DNA of 64,000 nucleotides from contig CAXXIH010000001.1 in assembly GCA_963663365.2 (NCBI GenBank), positions 992,001-1,056,000 of the forward strand. Reading direction: 5' to 3'. Source of the DNA: G963663365 sp963663365. GTDB taxonomy: Bacteria > Hinthialibacterota > Hinthialibacteria > Hinthialibacterales > G963663365. The position numbers and the translations under genes are program-made. The notes under the pieces are model-generated. The model was not told where the DNA came from. It did not search any database and saw only the letters and a program-made list of their open reading frames with translations. Below, in pieces: positions 34,104 through 42,753 of the stretch (position 1 is its first letter; each line of letters begins with the position of its first letter).

Positions 34104-34509
34104 GCATCCATGCCTTTTTTCTATAAGAAGTATTCGTGCCTCTTCCTGCCCCATGAACGGTGCCGTACATATCTCTCAGTGGACAGAGGGAGGTTGAAAG
34201 GCGGTTTCGTCAGGAGGATTTGTGTGGGCTAAGGGGATCGTTGAACAGCAGGTCAACAGGTTTAAATGCTATCTGCGGGGTGATTTGCATCCCCATTTCT
34301 AAATCTACCCGTAGTACGGCTTCTGCACCACTGTCTTGGGCAAAGAGTGGAGTGCGACGGTGTAAAGGTCTGATTGATAAGTGGATAAATTGGGCCGCGT
34401 CTTTTAATATTGGATTGGCGCAAGCAATGTGAGTTATCCGGGGCTGGAATTACAACGGTTGATTGTTGATGCGAAAGCGCCTATTGTTCCCGTGACATAG
34501 CTCTATGTG
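34104..34509. other. Intergenic region, 406 bases, no recognised gene
   Basis: Spacer between the DUF4276 gene and the cobalamin riboswitch. A 90-codon open frame (34160-34432) looks random, with no ribosome binding site. It must contain the promoter read through the riboswitch. Confidence 0.45.
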
Positions 34510-34675
34510 GTGGCCGCTATTAAGCGGTTGAAAAGGGAAGCCGGTGAGAAACCGGCGCGGTCCCGCCACTGTAACCGGGAACGAAACCCCATGACCATTG
34601 TCCTTTCGGATGAGAAGGTGGGGAAGTAGACGCGTGTTAGCCCGGAAGCCAGGAAACCTGCCATACCGAGAATTG
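34510..34675 (+). ncRNA. Cobalamin (adenosylcobalamin) riboswitch aptamer
   Basis: Contains the conserved blocks of the B12 element in order: AAAAGGGAAGCCGGTGAGAA, then GCGGTCCCGCCACTGTAA (34556-34573), a variable arm, and AGCCCGGAAGCCAGGAAACC (about 34638-34658). It lies upstream of an expression platform with mutually exclusive hairpins and a gene for a putative B12-binding protein. Ligand-bound RNA should favour termination and so repress the gene when cobalamin is plentiful. Ends are approximate. Confidence 0.93.
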
Positions 34676-34700
34676 TCACCTCTTCGGGATTTGAGAGCGT

Positions 34701-34727
34701 GGCGTTACTTGCAGAATATTTAACGCC
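34701..34727 (+). promoter_or_regulatory. Antiterminator of the cobalamin riboswitch
   Basis: GGCGTTA (34701-34707) pairs with TAACGCC (34721-34727). The second arm overlaps the 5' arm of the terminator, so the two hairpins cannot form together. Confidence 0.7.
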
Positions 34728-34756
34728 CGGTTCACCATGGTGACGGGCGTTTCTTA
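34722..34756 (+). terminator. Rho-independent terminator, expression platform of the riboswitch
   Basis: Stem AACGCCCG (34722-34729) with CGGGCGTT (34744-34751), the loop itself holding the palindrome TCACC AT GGTGA, followed by TTCTTATT. A strong hairpin located 70 bases before the regulated gene. Confidence 0.85.
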
Positions 34757-34824
34757 TTCCTTCCTGATTTAACACTCCTTCTCACTTCCCTAAATACACA
34801 TACAGATTCAGAAAGGATATTGTT

Positions 34825-35658
34825 ATGAGGAAAGTTGCTTGTGTATTTGGGTTTATCGCGTTTCTCCCATTCAGCGTTTTGGCCGCCGGAAAAGCCGGGT
34901 TGGTCATACAGAATTCGACGGGCGAAGTCATTACCCGTTGTGTCGAATTTGATGAGGAAGCAATTGCTGTAGATGAATTGCTCGAACGGTCCGGATTCAA
35001 GCTCATCACCGAGCAGAAAACTTGGGGAACTTCGATCAATTTTATTCACGATGACGGTGTTCAGGCGGGCGAAAGCCATCCTGACGGCTGGTTTTGGAAT
35101 TTCTATCAACATGATGGAACGAACTGGGTTATGTCTGATGTCGGTGTCACGACAGCGCAGGCCACTGATGGAACGATTTTCGGTTTTGTGTTTGGTGCTT
35201 GGGATGCGGTGCAACCGCCTCAAAAGACCTTTGCGGATGTTTGTGAGATAACAAGTATTGCCGGTCTGGTTATCGATCACAGTGACGGGAGCCGTACGGT
35301 GCGTAGCGTGCAGTTCTTTGGTGAAACTGTTACTGGCTATCAGCTTCTGCAAAAAAGTGGATTGGATTATATCGCAAGTGAACAATCGTGGGGTGTTGCG
35401 ATTTGCTCGATTGATGGTGAAGGTATGCCTTCAGATGATTGTTTCAACGATCCCGAAGGACGTTATTGGGGATTGAACATTCTCGATGAAACCGATACCT
35501 GGATCAGTTCTCCGGTAGGTGCTTCTGACACCATTGTCTATGAAGGCGATGTGCATGGTTATCTCTATGGCGTATGGGGAACTGTGCAGCCATCCATAAT
35601 GCGGGAAGAGGCTTTGAGTCAAACCTCCAATGTGGCTGAATGGGCAAATATGAAATAA
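34825..35658 (+). CDS. Secreted tandem DUF4430 protein, putative cobalamin-binding protein
   Basis: 277 residues with a signal peptide (about 1-21, ending FSVLAAG). Two copies of a DUF4430/transcobalamin-C-like domain follow (about 22-135 and 142-265). Each has a start such as AGLVIQNSTGEVITRCVEF or AGLVIDHSDGSRTVRSVQF, a W-x-W-N-F/W-G-L-N strand (PDGWFWNFYQHDG, PEGRYWGLNI), and a closing Y/F-G-F/V-x-F-G-x-W-x-x-V-Q-P. DUF4430 resembles the beta domain of human intrinsic factor and transcobalamin, which covers bound B12. Direct control by a cobalamin riboswitch strongly suggests a role in catching B12 outside the inner membrane. The ribosome binding site GAAAGGA is clear. No BtuBCDF transporter genes are nearby. 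Confidence 0.85.
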   Translation: MRKVACVFGFIAFLPFSVLAAGKAGLVIQNSTGEVITRCVEFDEEAIAVDELLERSGFKLITEQKTWGTSINFIHDDGVQAGESHPDGWFWNFYQHDGTNWVMSDVGVTTAQATDGTIFGFVFGAWDAVQPPQKTFADVCEITSIAGLVIDHSDGSRTVRSVQFFGETVTGYQLLQKSGLDYIASEQSWGVAICSIDGEGMPSDDCFNDPEGRYWGLNILDETDTWISSPVGASDTIVYEGDVHGYLYGVWGTVQPSIMREEALSQTSNVAEWANMK

Positions 35659-35736
35659 AGCAATGGGCATTGTATTACGAATCTTTGCGCTGTTCTTTGT
35701 ATTGATTTTTTCATCAGGTTATTGAGGATGAATTTG

Positions 35737-35794
35737 TGTCTTCCCCCATTCGTGTCGATAACGGCGGATTGGGTGGGGGAAGACATCTTTTTTT
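35737..35794 (+). terminator. Strong Rho-independent terminator after the DUF4430 gene
   Basis: Twelve-base inverted repeat TGTCTTCCCCCA (35737-35748) and TGGGGGAAGACA (35774-35785) followed by TCTTTTTTTT. It isolates the B12-regulated gene from the fucosidase downstream. Confidence 0.9.
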
Positions 35795-35959
35795 TGCCAT
35801 TGATTTGGATGATACCGTTCATGCGGTTTGGCATGATTGCCGTCATACGACAATTGCAGGAAATTATATAGACAAAGGCGGAAGGTCCGGTTCGATGCTA
35901 TAATGTAAACCCTGTGAATGTTGCCAAGCATCAGTCATCGCACCCAAAGGAGTTGCCTC

Positions 35960-37564
35960 TTGAAGACCTTCCTCTCTCTTTTCGTCCTGATTTTCTGTGC
36001 CGAAACCTTGTGGGCGGAGCCGGTTCCGGCGAATAAGCCGGAGCGTCTCGAATGGTTCCAAGACCTGGGCTTTGGCATGTTTATCCATTGGAGCATGGAT
36101 GGGCAACTTGGTGTTGTTATCAGCCATTCAATGGCCGGAGCTTCGGACGATTATCTGAAGCGGTATGTGGAAGATTTGCCCAAGACTTTTTGTCCCGAGA
36201 AGTTTAATCCGAAAGCCTGGGCCAGGCTGGCCCGGGTTGTGGGGATGAAATATGTGATGTTCACAACCAAGCATCACTCCGGATTTTGTATGTTCGACAC
36301 GGATACAACAGAATTCAATGTGATGAATACGCCGTTTCAGCGTGATGTGCTTGCAGAAGTTGTGGACGCCTTCCGGGCGGAGGGAATTGCCATTGGGTTG
36401 TATTTTTCCGCGGACGATTTTTATTGGCTCTATAAGAACGGCAAAATGATCGACCGGCGCGCCGAACTTACACCACATGCCCAACCGGAATTGATGGACT
36501 ATGCCAGAGCTCAACTTGATGAATTGCTAAGCAACTATGGCCGTATAGATTTGATGTTTTTTGACGGGAACTCCCAAGGATTGACCGACTTTGTATGGAA
36601 CCGTGTTCCGGAGATGGTGATTACCGCGGGAGGTATGAAAATTACCGAGCAGCATATTGCCGGTACTCCCTCCGCTGAGCCGTTTGAGGCCTGTTTCACG
36701 ATGGGGCAGGAATGGAGTTACCGCCCCACCAATGACGACTACAAAAGCGGCACGCAAATGATCGAAATGCTTATCGAGACGCGGGCGAAGGGCGGGGTAC
36801 TGCTAATGAATGTGGGGCCGACTCCGGATGGGGAGATACCCTTCGAACAAGAGAATCGCTTGCGTGAGGTTGCCTTGTGGACCTTTATCAACGGAGAAGC
36901 GATTTATGCTGTGCGCCCCTGGATTGTGACGAATGAGGGGAATTATTGGTTCACGAAGAAGAAGGACGAGAATACGGTTTATGTGTTTGTGGAAGAGCCA
37001 TGGAAATTTACGGAACGGAAATCACTATGTCTCGCTTCGGTACGGGCCACGGAAACGACTGAAGTCAGTGTATTGGGACAAAGCGATCAGTTGATCGAAT
37101 ACCGTCCCGAGGCGGATGCCAAAACAACTTGGACACAGGAATCCGATGGCTTGTATATCAGCGCGGCTCGTGCTCAACGGTTGTACACGCGAGGCGTATG
37201 GCCCAATCCAGCCGTCTTGAAAATTACCAATGTGGAACCTGCGCTTACCCCACCGAAAGTGTCCACAGGCGATTGGCGTTGGGAGCCGGCGACAAAAACC
37301 GCTGTCTTTGAAGGTGAATTGTTGGACCTGGCTGGGACGGCATCGCTTGAAGTCTGGTTGGAATACCGTTCGCTCAAGGGGCAGGACACGAATGAAAGAA
37401 CGCTGCCTTGGATTGCCATGCCATCAGAATTGCGTACTTCTCCGGGGATTTTCTCTGTATCTGTGGAAGGACTTGAACCGGGTGAAACCTATGAATTTCG
37501 CGCGGTTGTGAAACATCCGCTGCTGTCGCTTTATGGAGAGGCCAAGAAAGCAGTTTTGAAATAG
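35960..37564 (+). CDS. Secreted GH29-type alpha-L-fucosidase
   Basis: 534 residues from a TTG start at 35960. The frame opens earlier (ATG 35918), but AAAGGAG at 35946-35952 is ideally spaced for 35960 and the signal peptide KTFLSLFVLIFCAETLWAEP begins there. The GH29 barrel is clear: GFGMFIHWSMDGQ, MFTTKHHSGFCMFDTDTT, and the nucleophile in LMFFDGN (Asp192 in this numbering). GGVLLMNVGPTPDGEIP closes the barrel, and a C-terminal beta-sandwich domain follows. The enzyme would release fucose from fucosylated glycans such as plant xyloglucan, algal or host glycans. It stands alone behind a strong terminator. Confidence 0.93.
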   Translation: MKTFLSLFVLIFCAETLWAEPVPANKPERLEWFQDLGFGMFIHWSMDGQLGVVISHSMAGASDDYLKRYVEDLPKTFCPEKFNPKAWARLARVVGMKYVMFTTKHHSGFCMFDTDTTEFNVMNTPFQRDVLAEVVDAFRAEGIAIGLYFSADDFYWLYKNGKMIDRRAELTPHAQPELMDYARAQLDELLSNYGRIDLMFFDGNSQGLTDFVWNRVPEMVITAGGMKITEQHIAGTPSAEPFEACFTMGQEWSYRPTNDDYKSGTQMIEMLIETRAKGGVLLMNVGPTPDGEIPFEQENRLREVALWTFINGEAIYAVRPWIVTNEGNYWFTKKKDENTVYVFVEEPWKFTERKSLCLASVRATETTEVSVLGQSDQLIEYRPEADAKTTWTQESDGLYISAARAQRLYTRGVWPNPAVLKITNVEPALTPPKVSTGDWRWEPATKTAVFEGELLDLAGTASLEVWLEYRSLKGQDTNERTLPWIAMPSELRTSPGIFSVSVEGLEPGETYEFRAVVKHPLLSLYGEAKKAVLK

Positions 37565-37633
37565 GGATGGTGCTTTGTGAAGACACCTTCAGTTTGTGCC
37601 GGAATCTTTTAGGAGCGGCGGGATATCCATCAA

Positions 37634-38803
37634 TTATGAAGCCTTTTCGAGATGGAAACGTCTGATGCATTCGTAAACAGCCTGTTTGTTTCGTTGCGAT
37701 GTGGCGGTTTCATTGAAGAACAGGATTCCGGCGATGTTTTCACCGGGATACTCATACACCCAATCAAGCGCCTCAGAAATGATTTCCGGAGTTTTGATCC
37801 ATAATTTGTAGTTTTCCGGCCTCCGGTCACGTGTGCAGAAGTGAAGAACGCAGGGATTTGGAGCGAGATAATCCAGCTTTGCATAAATCTGTTTTTGGGA
37901 TTCTTGAAACTGGATTGTGTGTGGCTGCAGGAAATCGATACCTGAATTATAGAGTTGTGCCGGATCGTGCCCCCATCCTTTGGCACACTGCGTGTGGAGG
38001 CTGATAGAGATTTCGGGCCGTACTTTCTTAATATGATCGATGTATTTTTTTATATAGGAACCGATATGGCGTTTCTTCCATTCCTCTAATGTTGTTTCAT
38101 CAGCCTCGAAAATCGAATGGCCTGTTTCTTGTGCAAACGCTTCCTGTGTATGAGGGCAATAGCAATAATCGCCGCTGGCATAACTGATGCGTTCGAATGC
38201 ATAGCTGGTTACATTTGGGTGATTGTAATACTTCAACAGGTCTTCAACTTCATCCAGTCCCGCTTGCCAAGCACCTTTAGAGTCGGGGCAGTGAAGGCAA
38301 GGATGAGGATCGCCCTCTCGCGAGTGTTGTGTCAGGGCCGACGGATATCCGGCCTTTATTTTATCGGGGCTCCATATTCCCCAGTTCATCATTAGTTGTA
38401 TCTCGATATCGCGAGCGGCGGCTTCTTCGATGACTTGGGATATAAATTCGCTAGATTCTTGTCCATTGATGGAATTAGAATCCCAATTGGCACGGAGCTT
38501 CGAGTTTTGAACAGGCCAGCAGTAGCCATCATGATTGGGGTCGTAGTATCCGTAGCTGATCATCATCAGGCTGAGCATATTCATGCCGTTCTTATTCATT
38601 TCATCCAGCAAACGGATCAGGTAATCATGGTTGAGCCCCGAAGGCATAGGGGCCTGGTACGTGAGCCCTACCTGCCAGCCAAGGTATTTCAGTTTTCTCT
38701 TTTCAGAATTTGCGGTAGTTGCAGTCTCAGCCCCACCCGTGCGGATCGCACATGCTGCCGCCATGGTCCCCACCGATGTTTGTAGAAAATCACGCCGCTT
38801 CAT
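37634..38803 (-). CDS. Tat-exported TIM-barrel glycosidase-like protein
   Basis: 389 residues. The N-terminus MKRRDFLQTSVGTMAAACA is a twin-arginine signal, so the protein is exported folded. The remainder looks like a (beta/alpha)8 barrel: LIRLLDEMNKNGMNMLSLMM, EEAAARDIEIQLMMNWGIW, ISISLHTQCAKGW, then NIAGILFFNETA near the end. Several Cys/His residues (CPHTQEAF, LHCPDSKG) might bind a metal. Similar proteins are annotated as uncharacterised glycosyl hydrolase-like or sugar-binding proteins in related bacteria. Function not recognised; convergent with the fucosidase gene and possibly a partner in glycan breakdown. Confidence 0.75.
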   Translation of the reverse strand: MKRRDFLQTSVGTMAAACAIRTGGAETATTANSEKRKLKYLGWQVGLTYQAPMPSGLNHDYLIRLLDEMNKNGMNMLSLMMISYGYYDPNHDGYCWPVQNSKLRANWDSNSINGQESSEFISQVIEEAAARDIEIQLMMNWGIWSPDKIKAGYPSALTQHSREGDPHPCLHCPDSKGAWQAGLDEVEDLLKYYNHPNVTSYAFERISYASGDYCYCPHTQEAFAQETGHSIFEADETTLEEWKKRHIGSYIKKYIDHIKKVRPEISISLHTQCAKGWGHDPAQLYNSGIDFLQPHTIQFQESQKQIYAKLDYLAPNPCVLHFCTRDRRPENYKLWIKTPEIISEALDWVYEYPGENIAGILFFNETATSQRNKQAVYECIRRFHLEKAS

Positions 38804-39208
38804 TTTGGATTCTCTTGTTGAAACTGTTATGGCTGAATCGGACCGCCGCTAAGTATCAGGCATTCTATGCCTTGTATCACAGAATCCTTATTCTGTCTCC
38901 CTCAAGGAGTTCATAAATGCACCGTGATGTTAACCTGGGGAATGCCGGTGGAAATGCGAACCGAACTTAATCGGGGCTTGAAGGAGAAGTCTATTCAGAT
39001 TGTCGATGGTGGCAACCCTGTCAAGCATGTACTGTTCTGTAATTGTGAAGCCATTCGTTGCCGTATCTTCTATGGTGAGGCCGGAGTGATAAAGTGGTTT
39101 CATCTGCTATAATTGAATACTGTTAATGCGCGGTCTAAGTTTGCTTCGATATTCTTAATGCAGGAATTCGCTATTGCGGCGCGACCAATGAGTGCAGGAG
39201 GTTGAATT
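38804..39208. other. Intergenic region, 405 bases, nothing recognised
   Basis: Divergent spacer between a Tat-exported protein gene and an aldo/keto reductase gene. Open frames inside it lack ribosome binding sites and homology-like features. Confidence 0.45.
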
Positions 39209-40120
39209 GTGACAGTCCCTCGAATTTCACTAACAGAAAATGGCCCGGAGTTTTCACGAATTGTGTACGGCCTTTGCAATTTGGCCGATTGGAGCCTGAC
39301 CAACAAGCAGGCCGCCGAGTTAATTAATACATGCTTGGAGTTGGGGATTACTACATTCGATCATGCCGACTTTTATGGAGGGTATCGGTCTGAAGAACTG
39401 TTTGGGGCGGCGTTGGCCGAGATGTCGGTTGAACGCTCCAGTATCCAGTTAGTGACAAAATGCGGCATTAAGACAACCGCTCCCAATCGTCCCAGCCATA
39501 CGATGACATCGTATGACACGACAACGCCTCATATTCTGCAATCTGTGGATACATCGCTGAAAAATCTGCGCACCGAAACCATTGACCTGCTCCTGATTCA
39601 CCGGCCGAATCCTCTCATGAATGCGCGTGAGGTGGCGGAGGCATTCATGAAACTAAAAGAGGCCGGAAAAGTCCTGCACTTTGGCGTGTCTAATTTTTTG
39701 CCATGCCAGTTCGAACTTTTGGCGGCGGCGCTCGATTTTCCATTGGTCACAAATCAGATTGAGTACTCTCCGATGCACATGGAATGTCAAGCGGATGGGA
39801 GTATCGATCTTTGCCAAAAACTTGGCATCGCGCCGATGGCGTGGTCACCTCTTGGCGGAGGCCGTCTGTTTACATCTGACACCGACCAGGCAAAACGTCT
39901 TCGTACAAAGCTCGAGGAAATTGGAAACGATTGTGGCGGAGCGAGCATCGACCAGGTGGCGCTGGCCTTTGTGCTGAAACATCCTGTTAACTTTTTGCCG
40001 GTGATCGGCACAGGGAAAGCGGATCGTATACGCTCCGCGGTCAAAGCCCTCGACATCACTTTAACCCACGAACAGTGGTTCGCCATCTGGGTGGCCTCGA
40101 TGGGGCATGGCGTGCCCTAG
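39209..40120 (+). CDS. Aldo/keto reductase (YdhF-like)
   Basis: 303 residues, usual length; starts with GTG and has AGGAGG eight bases upstream. It is an NADPH-dependent AKR barrel: ITTFDHADFYGGYRSEELFG carries the catalytic Asp and Tyr, LVTKCGIKTT the Lys, and DLLLIHRPNPLM the His. VSNFLPCQFELL and IAPMAWSPLGGGRLF follow, and GTGKADRIRSAVKAL forms the cofactor phosphate site. The sequence is closest to the E. coli YdhF type, oxidoreductases of unknown natural substrate. It might reduce a sugar-derived aldehyde. Cytoplasmic. Confidence 0.93.
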   Translation: MTVPRISLTENGPEFSRIVYGLCNLADWSLTNKQAAELINTCLELGITTFDHADFYGGYRSEELFGAALAEMSVERSSIQLVTKCGIKTTAPNRPSHTMTSYDTTTPHILQSVDTSLKNLRTETIDLLLIHRPNPLMNAREVAEAFMKLKEAGKVLHFGVSNFLPCQFELLAAALDFPLVTNQIEYSPMHMECQADGSIDLCQKLGIAPMAWSPLGGGRLFTSDTDQAKRLRTKLEEIGNDCGGASIDQVALAFVLKHPVNFLPVIGTGKADRIRSAVKALDITLTHEQWFAIWVASMGHGVP

Positions 40121-40166
40121 AGAGGGGAACGTTTTTGATCTTGTTATTTTCCCCGAGAAGTCCGTT

Positions 40167-40260
40167 TATTTTGTAATTTCATAGAAGGACTACCTGCTGC
40201 TGAAATAGCGAATAGGTTTTTCTGGCAGAAAAATTATTGATATGCAGATTAACTTTTAAG
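40167..40260 (+). repeat. Direct repeat copy A flanking the signalling operon
   Basis: About 90 bases, from TTTTGTAATTTCATAGAAGG to TGCAGATTAACTTTTAAG, alignable with 46074-46156 at roughly 70-75 percent identity over the conserved core (AAGGA-TAC-TGC-GCTGA-ATAGCG). Same orientation as copy B. Identity not recognised; no stable reading frame is shared. Confidence 0.55.
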
Positions 40261-40276
40261 ACAGCAGTCGTGCAGA

Positions 40277-42250
40277 CTACGAATTATCTAAAACTTCCCT
40301 TACTTTTGAAAGCAGTCCGGAGGTAGAAAAAGGTTTCTGGATAAAAGCCGTGCTTTTGCCCAGCACTCCATGGTGGACGATTACGCTGTCGGTGTAGCCG
40401 GACATGTAAACCACCTTCAGGTCCGGAATGCGCTGATGAACCTCTTCGTAAAGCTCCTTCCCACTCATACCCGGCATGATGACATCGGTCAGCAGAAGAT
40501 CGACGGAAATTTGCTGACGGGAAAGTATATCCAGGCATTCTTCACCATTTCCGGCAGTAATGACCTTGTAGCCGGATTTTTCAAGGATTTTGATGGAAAG
40601 ATTGCGGACCATTTTGTCATCTTCTACCAGCATGATGGTTTCACTGCCAACATTATGGTCTGTCACAATTTTCGTTGGCTTTACGGAATCCTGAACCTCT
40701 TCTGAGACGGGGAAATAGACTTTGAATGTCGTTCCCTTTCCAGGCTCGCTATAGACATAAATGCTTCCGCCATGCTGTCTTACGATTCCGTAAACCGTTG
40801 CCAAACCGAGGCCCGTTCCCTCGCCCTTTTTCTTTGTGGTGAAAAAGGGCTCGAATATCCGTTCGCATACCTGAGGCTCCATACCATGGCCCGTATCGCT
40901 GATGGCGAGAAGAATGTGCTTGCCAACGGATGCACCGGTATGGTCTTTGGCATAGTCCTCATCAAGGTCGACTATTCCTGTTTCGATAGATATCTTTCCC
41001 CCGGTGGGCATAGCGTCCTGGGCATTGACGGCCAGGTTCATGATGACCTGCTCTATCTGCCCAACATCACCGGAAAGGGCTTCAATTTTTGGTTCTAAAT
41101 TGACTTCGATTTCGATATCTTCTCTTAGTGTCCTGCGTAAGAGCAATCGGAAGGCCTCTAGGACCTCGTTTAGATGAATGGTCTTGACCTCAAGGGGCTG
41201 CTTTCTTGAGAACGCCAGCAGTTGCTGGACCAGGTCTTTGGCCCTCAATCCCGCTTTGTGTATTTCCTCCACGGACTGCCTTCGGAGATCATCATGAGTG
41301 AAATCTCTAAGCAGCATTTCGCCATAACCGATAATGGGGGTGAGCAGATTATTCAAATCGTGGGCCACGCCGCCCGCCAGACGGCCGATGGACTCCATTT
41401 TTTGGGCCTGGTTAAATTGGGCCTGAAGATTCTCCCGGTCCTCCTCGGCTTGTTTGCGTTCGGTGATGTCTCTGATCAAGGCAGAGGCCCAGTAACTGCC
41501 AGCGCGCGGAATGGCTGCGAGCGCGATCTCGACGGGAATCTCCCTCCCGTCTTTATGCCGCGCGGTTAGTTCCAGCACTTTGCCGATAGCACGGCCCTTC
41601 CCTGTATGTTTGAATTCCCGGTAACCAGCGGTGAAGGCCTCGCGGTAACGCTCCGGCACGAGCGTGGCATGGACGTCTTTTCCAAGGATTTCGGCCTTTG
41701 TGTATCCGAACATCTTCTCCGCCGCGGGATTCCAGTATGCGGCATTTCCTTCGTGATCCATAAGAATGACGGCGTCAAGCGCGGATGAGGTGATAATGCG
41801 GAAACGCTCTTCGCCTTGCCGTAGTTCTTCTATGGCTTGCTTGTGCTGGCGGCGCATTTCGGCTTCACCCAATTCCCGGATGATAGCGGGGACAAGCCGA
41901 GCCAGTTCGTCTTTCATGATGTAATCATGCGCACCGCTTTTCATCGCGTGGACGGCGGTAGTTTCACCAATCGTGCCGGAGATTAAAATAAAGGGAATAT
42001 CCAAGCCGCTTTTCTTGCAAATTTCCAGCGCGTTTAGGCCATCGAAATGTGGCAGGCTGAAATCGGAAAGAATCAAATCCCATCCATTTTCAGTGTTTGC
42101 AGAAGAATTGAGAGCAAGGTGCAATTCCTGCGCGGTTTCGACGCGTTGATAAGCGGTCAATTCAACTCCGCCACGCTTGAGTGCACGCTGAATCAGAACC
42201 GCGTCGTCTTCATTATCTTCGATGTGCAAGAGACGCACTGAAACAGTCAT
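40277..42250 (-). CDS. Hybrid sensor histidine kinase (REC-PAS-HisKA-HATPase-REC)
   Basis: 657 residues, no membrane segment, so cytoplasmic. Order: an N-terminal receiver (about 5-130, phospho-acceptor in LILSDFSLP), PAS (about 145-270, IITSSALDAVILMDHEGN), a short coiled coil, HisKA with the phospho-histidine in GGVAHDLNNLLTPI (about 305), HATPase with NLAVNAQDAM and GTGLGLATVYGIVRQHGG (about 380-510), and a C-terminal receiver (about 540-655, DLLLTDVIMPG). It could pass phosphate between receivers and to other response regulators. Third gene of an operon: it starts 15 bases after the preceding response-regulator gene. No DNA-binding output domain is present, so it must signal through partners. 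Confidence 0.95.
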   Translation of the reverse strand: MTVSVRLLHIEDNEDDAVLIQRALKRGGVELTAYQRVETAQELHLALNSSANTENGWDLILSDFSLPHFDGLNALEICKKSGLDIPFILISGTIGETTAVHAMKSGAHDYIMKDELARLVPAIIRELGEAEMRRQHKQAIEELRQGEERFRIITSSALDAVILMDHEGNAAYWNPAAEKMFGYTKAEILGKDVHATLVPERYREAFTAGYREFKHTGKGRAIGKVLELTARHKDGREIPVEIALAAIPRAGSYWASALIRDITERKQAEEDRENLQAQFNQAQKMESIGRLAGGVAHDLNNLLTPIIGYGEMLLRDFTHDDLRRQSVEEIHKAGLRAKDLVQQLLAFSRKQPLEVKTIHLNEVLEAFRLLLRRTLREDIEIEVNLEPKIEALSGDVGQIEQVIMNLAVNAQDAMPTGGKISIETGIVDLDEDYAKDHTGASVGKHILLAISDTGHGMEPQVCERIFEPFFTTKKKGEGTGLGLATVYGIVRQHGGSIYVYSEPGKGTTFKVYFPVSEEVQDSVKPTKIVTDHNVGSETIMLVEDDKMVRNLSIKILEKSGYKVITAGNGEECLDILSRQQISVDLLLTDVIMPGMSGKELYEEVHQRIPDLKVVYMSGYTDSVIVHHGVLGKSTAFIQKPFSTSGLLSKVREVLDNS

Positions 42251-42265
42251 GAATATCTCCTTGAA

Positions 42266-42739
42266 TTAACCGATTGACGGTGGTTCTGTTGCCATATTTT
42301 TGCCGGGGGGCAACGGTTCGTTGATGACAAGCCAATATAAACCCAACTGCTTCATTGCCTCGCTGAACTGGTCGAAGTCCACCGGTTTGCTGACGTAACT
42401 ATTCGCGCCTAGATTATAACTTGTAACAATATCTCTTTCTTCCCTGGATGAAGTGAGCACAACAACCGGCAAAAGTTTGGTGCGTTCATCGGCGCGCAGC
42501 CGGCGCAGGACTTCCAGGCCATCCAGTTTCGGCAATTTCAAATCGAGCAGAACGAGCTGTGGAAGAATTTTAGTATCGCGATTCTCATACATGCCTGTGC
42601 CGAAAAGATAATCGAGTGCTTCAACTCCGTTATGCGCTACGATAATTGTGTTCAGGATGTTGTGTTTTTTGAGAGCGCGGATGGTAAGCGCCTCATCGTC
42701 GGGATTATCTTCGACCAACAAGATGCTTTTATCAGCCAT
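42266..42739 (-). CDS. Stand-alone CheY-like response regulator (Rcp1 type)
   Basis: 157 residues: a single receiver domain with acidic VEDNPDD (about 8-14), phospho-acceptor Asp in LVLLDLKLPKLDG (about 64), Thr/Ser in VVLTSSREERD and Lys in YVSKPVDF. It matches Rcp1-type response regulators that partner phytochrome-like kinases. The gene is between the two kinase genes with only 14-15 base gaps, so it most likely shuttles phosphate between the CHASE sensor kinase and the hybrid kinase. Confidence 0.94.
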   Translation of the reverse strand: MADKSILLVEDNPDDEALTIRALKKHNILNTIIVAHNGVEALDYLFGTGMYENRDTKILPQLVLLDLKLPKLDGLEVLRRLRADERTKLLPVVVLTSSREERDIVTSYNLGANSYVSKPVDFDQFSEAMKQLGLYWLVINEPLPPGKNMATEPPSIG

Positions 42740-42753
42740 CGTGTTGTCTCCTT

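Noticed and set aside
34160..34432. A 90-codon open frame before the cobalamin riboswitch
   Set aside because: No ribosome binding site, random-looking sequence, and no homology-like pattern; treated as intergenic.
40128..40177. GGGGAA...TTCCCC inverted repeat after the aldo/keto reductase gene as terminator
   Set aside because: Long T-rich loop and no T run after the second arm; too weak to annotate.
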